64,000 nucleotides of DNA from Cohnella endophytica (GCF_003628305.1 NZ_RBZM01000004.1:62001-126000), one strand, 5' to 3'. Counted from the first letter of the stretch, positions 52,264 to 62,089 are shown. The notes: generated by a model not told the origin, from the letters alone. Program-made: numbers and translations.

Positions 52264-54822
52264 GTGATTGCGACTACGAAGTTTCATATTCCCCAGGTGC
52301 GGAGCTCGTTGGTACCACGACCTAGATTAATACATCGTCTTAATGAGGGAATGGAGGCTAAGCTGACGCTTCTGTCCGCTCAAGCAGGTTACGGCAAGAC
52401 AACTGCGTTAAGTGAATGGGCCAGACAAATCAGCATGCCTGTGGCATGGATTTCACTAGATAAACAGGATAATGATTGGAACCAGTATTGGAGCTGTGCA
52501 ATCGCTTCGATTCGGATATCTTATCCCAATTTCGGAAGCCACTTCATGTCCCTTATTGAGAAAGGTTCTGCGGTTCCACTGGAACTTGCCATGACGTCAC
52601 TTTTAAATGAGTTGCATGCATTAACGAGTGAGCTTGTTATCATTTTGGACGATTATCAGTTCATTGAGCTTCCTATTATTCATAAGTCCATGACCTATTT
52701 GCTTGAGCATTTGCCTGCGAATGTTCACATCTTTGTTGCAAGCCGTATAGATTTGGCGATTCCTACTGCGAGACTGCTGGCCAAAGGGGAATTCCATCAA
52801 ATCCATATGCAGGATTTGCGATTTCAACTGAATGAAGGGCTCGTTTTTTTTCAGAAAATGGCCGAATTGTCCTTAACGGAAACGCAAGTGACGGATCTGT
52901 TTCACAGTACGGAGGGCTGGGTTAGCGGATTGCAGCTGGCGGCGATCTCTCTGAAGCGAAGTCCTAATATAGCGGAGTCAATTCAACGTTTTAGCGGACA
53001 GCATCATTATATATTCGATTATTTGCTGGAAGAGGTGTTCGAGCACCAATCGGAATCCATGCGAGCCTTTTTACTGGAAACGTCTATGCTTAACCGGATG
53101 AACCATTCCTTATGCGAGGCGGTAACGGGCTTGTCGAACAGCCAGGAACGCTTGGAGGAACTGGAGCGATTGAATTTATTTATTATCCCGTTGGACGAGC
53201 AGAGAAACTGGTACCGTTATCATCATTTGCTCTCTGATTTCTTGCAACATCTATTCATCCGAACCGACACGGATAAAGGGATACAAGTACATATTCGCGC
53301 AGCAAATTGGCTCGAGCAGCATGGATTGGACGAAGAGGCGGTAGAGCATTATCTGGAAGGGAAACAATACGCGGATGTTGTTCGGTTGATCGAGAGGAAC
53401 TTGCTTGCTTTGGTTCAAAGTAAAAGCGTTACTTTGATGAGATGGGTTGCTCGTTTGCCGGAAGATTCTTTCGTCGAGAAGCCGATGATCGAATTATTCT
53501 ACATATCCGTGTTGCTTGGCGTTGGCGAGTGGCAGCCCGCATTCAACAGAGTGGAGCAGGCTATGGCCCGATTTACAGTTTTGCAAAAGCAGCGGACCTC
53601 TGCGGAGTGGGACTCGGTTATGGGCAATATTTATTTCTTCTGCGCGGTTGTCGCATATCTTCAACGAGACTTGGGCCGAACGTCGCATTACTTTGAGTTG
53701 GTCGAGCGTTATATGCCCGAAGGCAGTTTCTTTCAAACCATGGGACGCAACCGATTTCAAGGCTATGATTCGTTCGATGACCATTTGGCCTGGATCAACG
53801 ATCTTCATGCAGCGGAAGCTTTTCTATTGAAGTGGATCGCAGCTTGGGAGGAGAAGACGGAATATCCTTTTATCGGTTATTTGTATGTCTCCTATAGCAA
53901 ACTGCTGTATGAGTGGGACCGATTGGAAGAAGCGGAGTCGTATGCGAATAAGGCGATTGAACGCAAGGATATGCAACCCTACGCGCGGATTATGATACCT
54001 ATTGCCATTAGTGCTTCCCGGATTCAGCAAGCCAGAGGAAATTCTGCGCGGGCAAGAGATCTGCTCACGCAGTTGAAGGTGCAGATCGATTCTCCCGATT
54101 ATGAATTGTTCATGCTGAAGGTCGAAGCCGAACAAGTTTGTTTATCGTTGCAGCAAGGTTCGATCGAAGCTGCGGAAGCGTGGTTGCAATGCTGCGGTTT
54201 GGCGCATACGGATGAAGTTTCGCTTAACCGTGTGGCAGACCATCTCGCTTTGGCTAGAGTTCTTGCGGAGAGTGAACGAATGGAAGATGCGCTTTACCTG
54301 CTTGGACGGCTTTATCATCTGCTAAGCAAGGAAGATCGTCTTCGGGATCGAATCAAGGTATTGATTCTCCAAAGTTTAACGCAACAGCGTCAGGGTCAGA
54401 TGGAAAATGCTCTCGTTCAGTTGGAGACTGCTTTGCACTTGGCGGAACCGGAGGGGTACATCCGCAGCTTTATTGACGAAGGTCCTCGGATGGCGGAGCT
54501 GTTATCCGCGTATTGGCAGGTACGGCAAGGTAGTGGCCTAAGCTATAAGCCCTCGGTTTCATTGGTCTATGTAAAGCATCTGCTTCAAGCATTGTCTATC
54601 ACTCCGGAAGAGAAACAGTCTATTAATGAGAGTTTAACAGAGCAGGAGAAGAGGGTACTAGGGTTGATTATTCAGGGATTGTCGAATAGGGAAATGGCTG
54701 ATCAGTTGAACATTGCAGGTGAAACCGTGAAATGGCATATCAAAGGGATTTACAGAAAGCTTAACGTAAATAATCGCGTAAAAGCACTGCAGCGTGCCAA
54801 ACAATTAACGATAGGGGAATGA
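52264..54822 (+). CDS. MalT-type LuxR-family regulator (STAND ATPase)
   Basis: An 852-aa regulator. Near the N-terminus is a P-loop AQAGYGKTT (about 39-47), with a Walker-B-like LVIILDDYQFI (about 125), then a TPR-like helical sensor region (about 350-770), and a C-terminal LuxR HTH (about 785-850; LTEQEKRVLGLIIQGLSNRE, ETVKWHIKGIYRKL). Such proteins bind ATP and an inducer sugar, then activate transcription. The start is GTG at 52264 behind GGAGG. Its neighbour is a GLUG/SLH surface protein, its likely target or at least its inducible partner; this is inference. Confidence 0.9.
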   Translation: MIATTKFHIPQVRSSLVPRPRLIHRLNEGMEAKLTLLSAQAGYGKTTALSEWARQISMPVAWISLDKQDNDWNQYWSCAIASIRISYPNFGSHFMSLIEKGSAVPLELAMTSLLNELHALTSELVIILDDYQFIELPIIHKSMTYLLEHLPANVHIFVASRIDLAIPTARLLAKGEFHQIHMQDLRFQLNEGLVFFQKMAELSLTETQVTDLFHSTEGWVSGLQLAAISLKRSPNIAESIQRFSGQHHYIFDYLLEEVFEHQSESMRAFLLETSMLNRMNHSLCEAVTGLSNSQERLEELERLNLFIIPLDEQRNWYRYHHLLSDFLQHLFIRTDTDKGIQVHIRAANWLEQHGLDEEAVEHYLEGKQYADVVRLIERNLLALVQSKSVTLMRWVARLPEDSFVEKPMIELFYISVLLGVGEWQPAFNRVEQAMARFTVLQKQRTSAEWDSVMGNIYFFCAVVAYLQRDLGRTSHYFELVERYMPEGSFFQTMGRNRFQGYDSFDDHLAWINDLHAAEAFLLKWIAAWEEKTEYPFIGYLYVSYSKLLYEWDRLEEAESYANKAIERKDMQPYARIMIPIAISASRIQQARGNSARARDLLTQLKVQIDSPDYELFMLKVEAEQVCLSLQQGSIEAAEAWLQCCGLAHTDEVSLNRVADHLALARVLAESERMEDALYLLGRLYHLLSKEDRLRDRIKVLILQSLTQQRQGQMENALVQLETALHLAEPEGYIRSFIDEGPRMAELLSAYWQVRQGSGLSYKPSVSLVYVKHLLQALSITPEEKQSINESLTEQEKRVLGLIIQGLSNREMADQLNIAGETVKWHIKGIYRKLNVNNRVKALQRAKQLTIGE

Positions 54823-54849
54823 GAGTCCCCCCATAGCATTGTCCAATCG

Positions 54850-54875
54850 CCCCCCCGAACGGGGGATTTTTTTTT
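54850..54875 (+). terminator. Terminator after the LuxR gene
   Basis: Stem of five to six C with G around GAAC, then nine T. Confidence 0.88.
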
Positions 54876-54948
54876 GGTAGCAATAGACTTAGAGTAAGTA
54901 GAGAATCGCGTAGTTTGTGCATAAGGAAAGATTGAGAGGAGAAAGAAA

Positions 54949-57900
54949 ATGCGTACAAGAGGCAGCAAAATTTTGATTATGATGTTGGTTATGGCAATGA
55001 TGTTCGGCGGTGTTACTGGATGGGGGATTACCGGAGGCGGCAAAGTCTTTGCAGCAGATAGTGGTGACTTTGACGGAGGAACAGGAACGTCAGGCGATCC
55101 CTTTCAGATTAATACCGCTGCTCAGCTCGATAATGTCAGGGATCATGTAGAAGCGGGTGTTTATTTCGAATTGACGAATGATATTGATTTGAGCAGCTAT
55201 TCAAGCGGTGAAGGCTGGTTACCTATTGCGAATTTTGGCGGAAGCTTGGATGGCAATGGGTTTATAATCATGAATCTAAAGATCAATAGACCAGGCGATA
55301 ATTTAATAGGACTTTTCGGAAAAAGCGCATGGGACAGTAAGTTTATAAATATCGTACTTGAAAATATGAATGTGCAAGGCAACAATCATGTAGGTGGCTT
55401 GGTGGGATATAACGAAGGGGGATCAATCAACAACAGCTACGCCACAGGGAGCGTGGGTGGAGATTCTTATGTAGGCGGCTTGGTTGGATATAACTACGGG
55501 GGAACGATTAGCAACAGTTACGTCACAGCGAGCGCGAGCGGAGCTCATTTTTTTGTAGGCGGCTTGGTAGGATATAACATTGGGTATAGCTTTGGGGGAA
55601 CGATTTACAACAGCTATGCCACAGGGAATGTTCATGGTGGAGATTCTTATGTAGGCGGTTTGGTAGGATATAACTACGGGAGTTACAGCGGGGGAACGAT
55701 CAGCAACAGCTATGCTACAGGAAATGTGAGCGGCAATAATAATCTTGGTGGCTTGGTAGGACAAAACCAATCGTATAACAACGGGGGAACAATCAGCGAC
55801 AGCTTCTACGACAGCACGACAACAGGTCAATCCGATTCAGGAAAAGGCACAGGCGTAATTACTGCAAACATGCAAAAGAAAGATACATTTACCAGTTGGA
55901 ATTTCAACTCGGATTGGTACGTAATACCAGGTCAATACCCGCGATTATGGGCACTTACAGCCTTGACGGAAGGTACGGACGTCGGTACCACGAAAATTGT
56001 TCATGTTGCGAATGGTATGGAATATTCGATTGGGAATGGCGAGTACACAGCGTTTACGAATACTTCATTGGATAATATACCTGTAAATGCGGGCGATACG
56101 ATTTCCGTCCGTGTAGCTGCGGATATTTCCAGCGCAAAAACGTTGACGGTAAGTCTAACGGACATCAAGCCTGCAAATGCCCCTACAACAGCGGCTTTGA
56201 CGGTTGGAACGAACATCACGGGAACAACGCAGATATCCGGCGTAACCGATTTGATGGAGTACAAAGTCGGCAGCGGTTCGTACACTGCGATTGCGAGTAC
56301 AAGCGTAGATAACATTGTCGTCTCGGAAGGCGATAACATTTATGTTCGAGTCAGGGCAACAACGCAACCGGCGTCCATTGCGCAAGTTTTGACCGTAGCG
56401 CTTGCGAATATCAAGATAGGTTCAATTAAAGTACCAGCCATAGCTTTAACTGCACCAGAACCATACGCAACGCCGGTATTATCGCTAGCGCCAACGGCGG
56501 AATATACGGCAACGGTAGCTTGGTTGCCGGCAGATGAACATTTTAAAGAAGAAGTACCCTATACGGCGACCATAACGCTAACCCCAAAAAGCGGATATAC
56601 CTTTTCGGGCGTGACCTCGAACTTCTTTACGGTAGCAGGAGCTACAGCAACGAATTCAGCTCAGTCTGGCGTAGTAACAGCCGCATTCTCGGCAACTTCT
56701 GCAGCCTTTGACGGCGGAACGGGAACTGAAGACAATCCATATCGAATTGCAACCGCTTCTCAATTTGATAAAGTTAGATACGTTTTAGAAGAAGGCGTCT
56801 ATTTCAAGTTGACGGCCGATATTGATTTGAGCAGCTATGGGGCTGGCGAAGGCTGGGATCCGATTGGATCTTACGACGATGATGAACAAAGTGGAGCATT
56901 TCAAGGGAATATGGACGGAAACGGCCATACAATAAAGGGGTTAAAGATAAGTAACTCATCCAATAATCCCGTAGGATTATTCGGCACTGTCGGCGAGAAT
57001 GGTTCGATTAGAAATATGATCGTGGAAGATGTAAATATTGATGGCGGCTATGCAGTCGGCGGCTTGGTTGGACTCAATTTTGGAACAATCGCCAATAGCT
57101 GCTACGCCACGGGAAATGTGAGCGGAAGTGATAATTATGCAGTTGGCGGTTTGGTGGGTATCAATATTGGAACAATCAGCAAAAGCTACGCCACAGGAGA
57201 TGTGAGTGGAAGTGATACTAGTGAAGTAGGCGGCTTGGTTGGTTACAATGAAGGAACGATCACTAATAGCTACGTCACAGGAAGCGTGAGTGGAGATGGT
57301 GATGTAGGCGGTTTGGTTGGTTACAATGAAGGAACGATCACTAAAAGCTACGTCACAGGAAGCGTGAGTGGAGATGGTGATGTAGGCGGTTTGGTTGGTT
57401 ACAATGAAGGAACGATCACTAATAGCTACGCAACAGGAAGCGTGAGTGGAGATGGTAATGTAGGCGGCTTGGTCGGTTACAACCATTACAATGGAGATAT
57501 CAGCAGTAGCTACGCCACAGGAAGCGTGAGTGAAGCAGAAGAAGTAGGCGGCTTGGTTGGTTTCAACAATGGAGATGTAAGCGACAGTTTCTATGATATC
57601 GAAACAACTGGACAAGAAGATGAAGGTAAAGGCATTGGTAAATCAACCGAGGATATGATAAAAAAAGATACGTATGTGGCTGAAGACTGGGACTTTAGCG
57701 ATACATGGGCGATAAGCGCAACACGCAACGGCAGCTATCCCTATTTGCAAGCTATTCAGCTCTATTTGGACTATGACGGTAACGGAAAGACAAGCGGAAG
57801 CGCTCCGATTGACGCGATTTCCTATATGCCGGGTTCACCGGTTGCTGTCAAGGCTAACACGGGGAACCTGGCGAGATCGGGCTACACATTCACGGGATGG

Positions 57901-59016
57901 AACACAAAAGCGGATGGCTCGGGGACGACTTATGCTCCGGCAGCAAAATTGAAGTTGACCGAAAATTCGATTTTATATGCGAAGTGGACAGCTAATGCTC
58001 CAGGAAATGGAGGCGGTTATCCAAGCGATACCAAAGTGACCTCCACGGACGGCAAGCTAACCCTTCCGGCAGGCAGAGCGGGCGAGGTTAGTTTGGAAAA
58101 TGCGGTAGTGATCACGATTCCGGCTAATGCTACGGGCAAAGACCTGAAACTAACGATCGATAAGGTGTTAGATGCGCAGAAGCTTCTTACAAGCAAAGAC
58201 ATTCTAATTACCGCGGTATATGAGATTTTGAAGAACTTCCCGGAGAACTTCGACAACCCGGTCACATTGACTTTTACCTTCGATCCTGCAAGCTTGAAGA
58301 GCGGTCAAAAGGCGTCTGTCTTCTACTATGATGAAACGAAGAAAGAATGGGTCGAAATTGCTGGCAGTAAAGTAAGCGGAAATCACATTTCGGTAACTGT
58401 CAATCACTTTACGAAGTTTGCGGTACTCTCTGTAAACCAAACTTCAGAAGTGCCTGACCAAAACCCAAAACCAACGATTACCTTTAGCGATATCGCCGGA
58501 CACTGGGCAGAATCAGCAATTAAGCAAGCGGTAAGCCATGGAATCGTGAGCGGTTATCCGGATGGAACGTTTAAGCCGAATCATACGGTGACCCGTGCGG
58601 AATTTACGGTTATGCTGATGAATACGTTGAAGTCGCAAGGAACAGGAGCGGCGTTGACGTTCTCGGATGAGGCGAAGATCGGCGTTTGGGCGAAGCCGGC
58701 CTTGGCGCAAGCCGTACAAGCAGGTATCATTAAAGGCTTCAAGGACGGGACTTTCCGCCCAGGTGCGGCGATTACGCGAGCGGAGATGGCGTCTATGGTC
58801 GCGAACGCGCTCCAATTGCAGGCCGAATCGACGAGCGCAACAGGCTTCGCGGACGACAAGGACATTCCTTCATGGGCGAAAGGCTCAATCGCAGCCATTA
58901 AGAAGCTTGGCCTTGTATCAGGCAATGGCTCGAACGCCTTCGCTCCTGCGGCTAATACGACAAGAGCAGAGGCCATTACGGTGCTGCTGAACGTGTTGAC
59001 GTATATGAGTAAGTAA
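54949..59016 (+). CDS. GLUG-repeat and SLH-domain surface protein
   Basis: A 1355-aa exported protein, signal peptide ending near VFA-A. Two GLUG-type beta-helix blocks (about 40-330 and 585-930) carry many copies of VGGLVGYN-x-GTI-NSYATG. Between them are two repeated 70-residue modules (GTTKIVHVANGMEYSIGNGE, GTTQISGVTDLMEYKVGSGS). Then follow an InlB B-type repeat (about 938-1018; YTFTGWNTKADGSGTTY), a ZU5-like domain (about 1027-1165), and three SLH domains (about 1180-1355; FSDIAGHWAESAI, VTRAEFTVMLMN). It is probably an adhesin or carbohydrate-binding wall protein. GAGGAG precedes the ATG. Confidence 0.88.
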   Translation: MRTRGSKILIMMLVMAMMFGGVTGWGITGGGKVFAADSGDFDGGTGTSGDPFQINTAAQLDNVRDHVEAGVYFELTNDIDLSSYSSGEGWLPIANFGGSLDGNGFIIMNLKINRPGDNLIGLFGKSAWDSKFINIVLENMNVQGNNHVGGLVGYNEGGSINNSYATGSVGGDSYVGGLVGYNYGGTISNSYVTASASGAHFFVGGLVGYNIGYSFGGTIYNSYATGNVHGGDSYVGGLVGYNYGSYSGGTISNSYATGNVSGNNNLGGLVGQNQSYNNGGTISDSFYDSTTTGQSDSGKGTGVITANMQKKDTFTSWNFNSDWYVIPGQYPRLWALTALTEGTDVGTTKIVHVANGMEYSIGNGEYTAFTNTSLDNIPVNAGDTISVRVAADISSAKTLTVSLTDIKPANAPTTAALTVGTNITGTTQISGVTDLMEYKVGSGSYTAIASTSVDNIVVSEGDNIYVRVRATTQPASIAQVLTVALANIKIGSIKVPAIALTAPEPYATPVLSLAPTAEYTATVAWLPADEHFKEEVPYTATITLTPKSGYTFSGVTSNFFTVAGATATNSAQSGVVTAAFSATSAAFDGGTGTEDNPYRIATASQFDKVRYVLEEGVYFKLTADIDLSSYGAGEGWDPIGSYDDDEQSGAFQGNMDGNGHTIKGLKISNSSNNPVGLFGTVGENGSIRNMIVEDVNIDGGYAVGGLVGLNFGTIANSCYATGNVSGSDNYAVGGLVGINIGTISKSYATGDVSGSDTSEVGGLVGYNEGTITNSYVTGSVSGDGDVGGLVGYNEGTITKSYVTGSVSGDGDVGGLVGYNEGTITNSYATGSVSGDGNVGGLVGYNHYNGDISSSYATGSVSEAEEVGGLVGFNNGDVSDSFYDIETTGQEDEGKGIGKSTEDMIKKDTYVAEDWDFSDTWAISATRNGSYPYLQAIQLYLDYDGNGKTSGSAPIDAISYMPGSPVAVKANTGNLARSGYTFTGWNTKADGSGTTYAPAAKLKLTENSILYAKWTANAPGNGGGYPSDTKVTSTDGKLTLPAGRAGEVSLENAVVITIPANATGKDLKLTIDKVLDAQKLLTSKDILITAVYEILKNFPENFDNPVTLTFTFDPASLKSGQKASVFYYDETKKEWVEIAGSKVSGNHISVTVNHFTKFAVLSVNQTSEVPDQNPKPTITFSDIAGHWAESAIKQAVSHGIVSGYPDGTFKPNHTVTRAEFTVMLMNTLKSQGTGAALTFSDEAKIGVWAKPALAQAVQAGIIKGFKDGTFRPGAAITRAEMASMVANALQLQAESTSATGFADDKDIPSWAKGSIAAIKKLGLVSGNGSNAFAPAANTTRAEAITVLLNVLTYMSK

Positions 59017-59058
59017 AGGTAAAGATATTCATTTAACCATTGAAGTAGCAATCAAGTA

Positions 59059-59116
59059 AAAAAAAGGGTTATTCCACAGGCAGTTGAGCGAACTGCTTGC
59101 GGGATAATCCTTTTTT
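59059..59116. terminator. Long bidirectional terminator
   Basis: An imperfect stem of about 22 bp with A-tract on the left and T-tract on the right (59059-59116), suitable for stopping transcripts from either side. Confidence 0.8.
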
Positions 59117-59133
59117 CTATAAATGCTGTTGCT

Positions 59134-59317
59134 CTAACGGTTACCATTTCCGTTAAATCGCGTATTCTTAACTTCTTGGAATTCTAACGGATATACTTGC
59201 GGCTATTTACTGATCTATGCAAGTTACGACCATTTCTGCATGAAATAACGTTGCTCACAGCCGTTAGAAATTCAAAGGCGGCATTTTTGATTGATTAACG
59301 GCTGTGGCACCCGTTAG
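59134..59317. repeat. 50-bp array of TAACGG-N9-CCGTTA inverted repeats (second copy)
   Basis: CTAACGG-N9-CCGTTAA (59134-59156), CTAACGG (59184), TAACG with CCGTTAG (59246-59267) and TTAACGG-N9-CCGTTAG (59295-59317). It matches the array at 50931-51117 in arm sequence, 9-base loop and step, while much of the sequence between differs. Confidence 0.78.
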
Positions 59318-59385
59318 ATTTTTGTCATTTAGCCGATATGTTCGGTATTTTACTTCCTTTCGCGCCGCCGGGCATATAGGCAGGA
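59264..59385 (-). pseudogene. Remnant of the nuclease/HTH gene with internal deletion
   Basis: On the minus strand the last codons are nearly identical to the 51063 gene (YRTYRLNDKNLTGATA, then KMPPLNF and stop). Just upstream, LAYMPGGAKG from the nuclease half is joined directly, so about 360 bases are missing and the frame is broken. The rest of the gap up to 59484 shows nothing recognisable. Confidence 0.8.
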
Positions 59386-59484
59386 AATGAATGTTGTATT
59401 GCATGGCTGATTCTTCTTGTTGAGTTCATCATGTTTCCCCTAATTTCCCTGGCTTAGAAGTAAATCTGATACGGATCGAATTTT

Positions 59485-60861
59485 ATGATATCGTTACTGT
59501 ATAACCAAACGGAGCTGAAAGAGATGCTTTATTACTTTTTTGCTTTATTGCTGGCGGCTTTCGTTATTTTGTTTAATGATATCCGGAGAGAGACCAACCG
59601 TTGGGCGGCCTTCTTTTTGTGCTGCGCTGCCATCGGAGGGGTAACGGATTCCTTACATAGAGCTGGTTTCGATATTGGGTCGCATGCGACGCAATTTATT
59701 AACCTTGTTTTGACTCCATATGGGGTGCTGGTATTTAGCCTTGTTTATTCAGGAATAGCTCAGTCTAAAATGAGGATTTATAAGTGGGCGTTACTGATTC
59801 CCGTGGGCATTATGCTGGCAGCGACTTGCTCGTCTCCGGAATATGCTATGAATTATAAGCTTTTACTCGTCTGGACCGCGCCCTATTACCTGGTTTCCTG
59901 TTACGTAATTATCGTATCGTTTCTAAAAGAAAGAGACAGCCCGAATAAGAAGAAGCGCTTGGTCACCGCCCTTATTGTCGTGCCGACACTATTGGCCGTA
60001 CTTGTGTTTATTTACGGAGCTAGGGCGATATGGCCTGATTTCGATTTTTTTTATTATATTTCCGTCTTTATTGGCTATTCTCTTGCCGCGGGATTGTTAG
60101 GCACCTTTTTATACAGTGTGCTTGGCGTCAAGCTTCGGTTTGATCGTGATCCTCTGGAAGGTGCTATGAAAGCGGCGGGATCGGGGTCTGCCTTGTTAAA
60201 TCATACGATTAAAAATGAAATCGGCAAAATCGCCATCAGCTCCGAAAACTTAAAATCGTCTATTCCAGCCAACGACGATGTGTCCAAACAGCATCTGGAT
60301 ATCATTTCGAGCGCTTCCGAACATATGCTGGCCATGGTCTCTCGAATTCACGACAAGACGAAAGAAATTGTTCTAAGAGAGCAGCCTTGTCGGCTGGATC
60401 AATTGTGCGATGAATGTCGCGGGCAGCGACAGCCATTGCCGCTGAACGATCAAAACATAAAGATAACTGCAAACTACTCCGTCCGCCCGACCGTCCTTTG
60501 TGATCCCGTACATATGAAAGAAGTCGTTAACAACCTTCTATTGAATGCGATAGAGGCCATGCCTGCTGCTGGAGGAACGGTTGAAATCCGACTGAATGCG
60601 AATAAGAAAGGTATTGTTCTGACCGTGGAAGATAGCGGGGCGGGAATTCCGGCGCATCGGTTGGTCCATGTATTCGAGCCGTTCTTCAGCACGAAAAAAC
60701 AATCCCGAAATTTCGGTCTCGGTCTATCGTATGTCTATAATGTCATGCAAAAAAGCGGCGGCTTTGTCCGGATAAGAAGCCGTGAAAATATCGGCACCGC
60801 GATCGAGCTTTATTTTCCTCGTCATAAAATCATCCGGTCGAACAGGGGGGAATCCGAATGA
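59485..60861 (+). CDS. Multi-pass sensor histidine kinase
   Basis: A 458-aa kinase with about seven transmembrane helices in residues 12-210 and hardly any extracytoplasmic domain. A dimerisation region follows with LLNHTIKNEIGKI (phospho-acceptor probably H240), then a HATPase domain (NNLLLNAIEAMPAAGG, DSGAGIP, FGLGLSYVYNVM). The membrane part resembles 7TM-type sensors; the signal is unknown. The start may be ATG 59485, or ATG 59524 which has a better GGAG. It overlaps the response regulator gene by four bases. Confidence 0.85.
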   Translation: MISLLYNQTELKEMLYYFFALLLAAFVILFNDIRRETNRWAAFFLCCAAIGGVTDSLHRAGFDIGSHATQFINLVLTPYGVLVFSLVYSGIAQSKMRIYKWALLIPVGIMLAATCSSPEYAMNYKLLLVWTAPYYLVSCYVIIVSFLKERDSPNKKKRLVTALIVVPTLLAVLVFIYGARAIWPDFDFFYYISVFIGYSLAAGLLGTFLYSVLGVKLRFDRDPLEGAMKAAGSGSALLNHTIKNEIGKIAISSENLKSSIPANDDVSKQHLDIISSASEHMLAMVSRIHDKTKEIVLREQPCRLDQLCDECRGQRQPLPLNDQNIKITANYSVRPTVLCDPVHMKEVVNNLLLNAIEAMPAAGGTVEIRLNANKKGIVLTVEDSGAGIPAHRLVHVFEPFFSTKKQSRNFGLGLSYVYNVMQKSGGFVRIRSRENIGTAIELYFPRHKIIRSNRGESE

Positions 60862-61496
60862 ACCACATCAAAGTATTTCTCGTAGAGGATGATCCGGATT
60901 GGATTAAAGCGATTACCGCTTTTTTGAACAAGGAAGAGGATTTGCTTGTGATCGGTTCTGCTACGAGCGCGGAAGAAGCGATCCGTCTGACACATACGTT
61001 ATCGTTCGATGTCGTATTGATGGATATTCAACTTACCGACAAGGGCTTGGACGGCATCTATGCTGCGGTTGAAATGCTTGAAATTCGCCCTGCCAAAATC
61101 ATTATGCTGACCTCTTTAACCGACGAACATGTGATTACGCAGGCTTTTACGGCAGGGGCAATCCATTATTTGGACAAAACCCGGTTCATGGAATTACCGC
61201 ATATGATTCGCAGCGCCCACCATCACTCGGCGGCAATGGAAGTGCTCTTGAAAGAATTGTCCAGATTAAAACGGGAGGAGCAGTTGAAGCAGCTGACAGA
61301 AGCGGAGCGCGAAGTGTTCGAATTAATCGAAGAGGGCTATACGCAAGCTCAGATCGAGCGAAAATTGTACAAAGCCGAAAGTACGCTAAAAAACCAAGTC
61401 AACAAAATACTGAAAAAGTTTGGCGCCAAAAGCAGCAAGGAAGCCGTCGAGATAGTGAAGAGGAAGGGGCTATTCCAGAGAGGGCGCAAAGAATAA
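60858..61496 (+). CDS. NarL/FixJ-type response regulator
   Basis: A 212-aa partner of the kinase. The receiver domain has EDD (residues about 10-12), phospho-acceptor D56 in LMDIQL, and the K in LDKTRF. The C-terminal LuxR-like HTH (about 140-205; LTEAEREVFELIEEGYTQAQ, ESTLKNQVNKIL) is somewhat atypical. ATGA overlap shows translational coupling. A terminator follows. Targets are not evident; the GLUG/SLH gene or the DCC/MBOAT cluster are neighbours. Confidence 0.9.
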   Translation: MNHIKVFLVEDDPDWIKAITAFLNKEEDLLVIGSATSAEEAIRLTHTLSFDVVLMDIQLTDKGLDGIYAAVEMLEIRPAKIIMLTSLTDEHVITQAFTAGAIHYLDKTRFMELPHMIRSAHHHSAAMEVLLKELSRLKREEQLKQLTEAEREVFELIEEGYTQAQIERKLYKAESTLKNQVNKILKKFGAKSSKEAVEIVKRKGLFQRGRKE

Positions 61497-61540
61497 AGAA
61501 GGATAGCGAGACGGATATCGCACTCAGCTAATTAACGCGG

Positions 61541-61567
61541 GGTACTACGAAAAGTAGTACCTTTTTT
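61541..61567 (+). terminator. Rho-independent terminator
   Basis: Perfect stem GGTACTAC/GTAGTACC with GAAAA loop and six T. Confidence 0.93.
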
Positions 61568-61645
61568 GGCATCCGCCTATAGAAGTTGGAACTGAGCAAG
61601 GTGCGGCAAACCAGCTACAATTCAAGTGAGAGGAGGGATGAGTGG

Positions 61646-62089
61646 ATGATACATAACCCTATTGATTCGAAGAAGTACATTTATCTGCTTATTGACGGCG
61701 AATGTACGTTCTGTCATCGGATGGCAAAGTTTGTCTACAGGCGGGATAGGGCAGGTCGATTCCGTTTTGCCCCCTTGCAATCGGAGGCTGGTCAACGGCT
61801 TCTAAAGCGAGAAGGCCTGTCCCTGAATCATCCGGATACGTTCATTCTGATACAAGACGGGCGTTACTACACGAAGTCCGAAGCCGCTCTGCGTGTGTTC
61901 CGCAAGCTCGATGGGGTTTGGCCGCTTCTTTATGGACTTGTCGTATTTCCCGTTAAGATCCGAGACAAAGTATATGACGGCATTGCGCGTCGACGTTATC
62001 GATTATTCGGCAGAAGAGCTGCTTGCATGCTGCCCGAAGTAGGCTTGAGAGAGCGATTTGTCGAAGCGGGAGAGGAGATCATCGAATGA
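61646..62089 (+). CDS. DCC-family thiol-disulfide oxidoreductase
   Basis: A 147-aa protein of the DUF393/DCC family: near the N-terminus IDGECTFCHRMAKFVYRRD with the CxxC pair, then FAPLQSEAGQRLL, and YYTKSEAALRVF. The family is thioredoxin-like and often lies beside membrane proteins. The ATG at 61646 is set by AGGAGGG eight bases upstream. The stop overlaps the next gene (ATGA), so it is the first gene of a three-gene unit with a membrane protein and an MBOAT-like enzyme. Confidence 0.88.
   Translation: MIHNPIDSKKYIYLLIDGECTFCHRMAKFVYRRDRAGRFRFAPLQSEAGQRLLKREGLSLNHPDTFILIQDGRYYTKSEAALRVFRKLDGVWPLLYGLVVFPVKIRDKVYDGIARRRYRLFGRRAACMLPEVGLRERFVEAGEEIIE

Noticed and set aside
55423..57615. Long minus-strand frames opposite the GLUG protein
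   Set aside because: They mirror the GLUG repeats and have no independent start signals or motifs.
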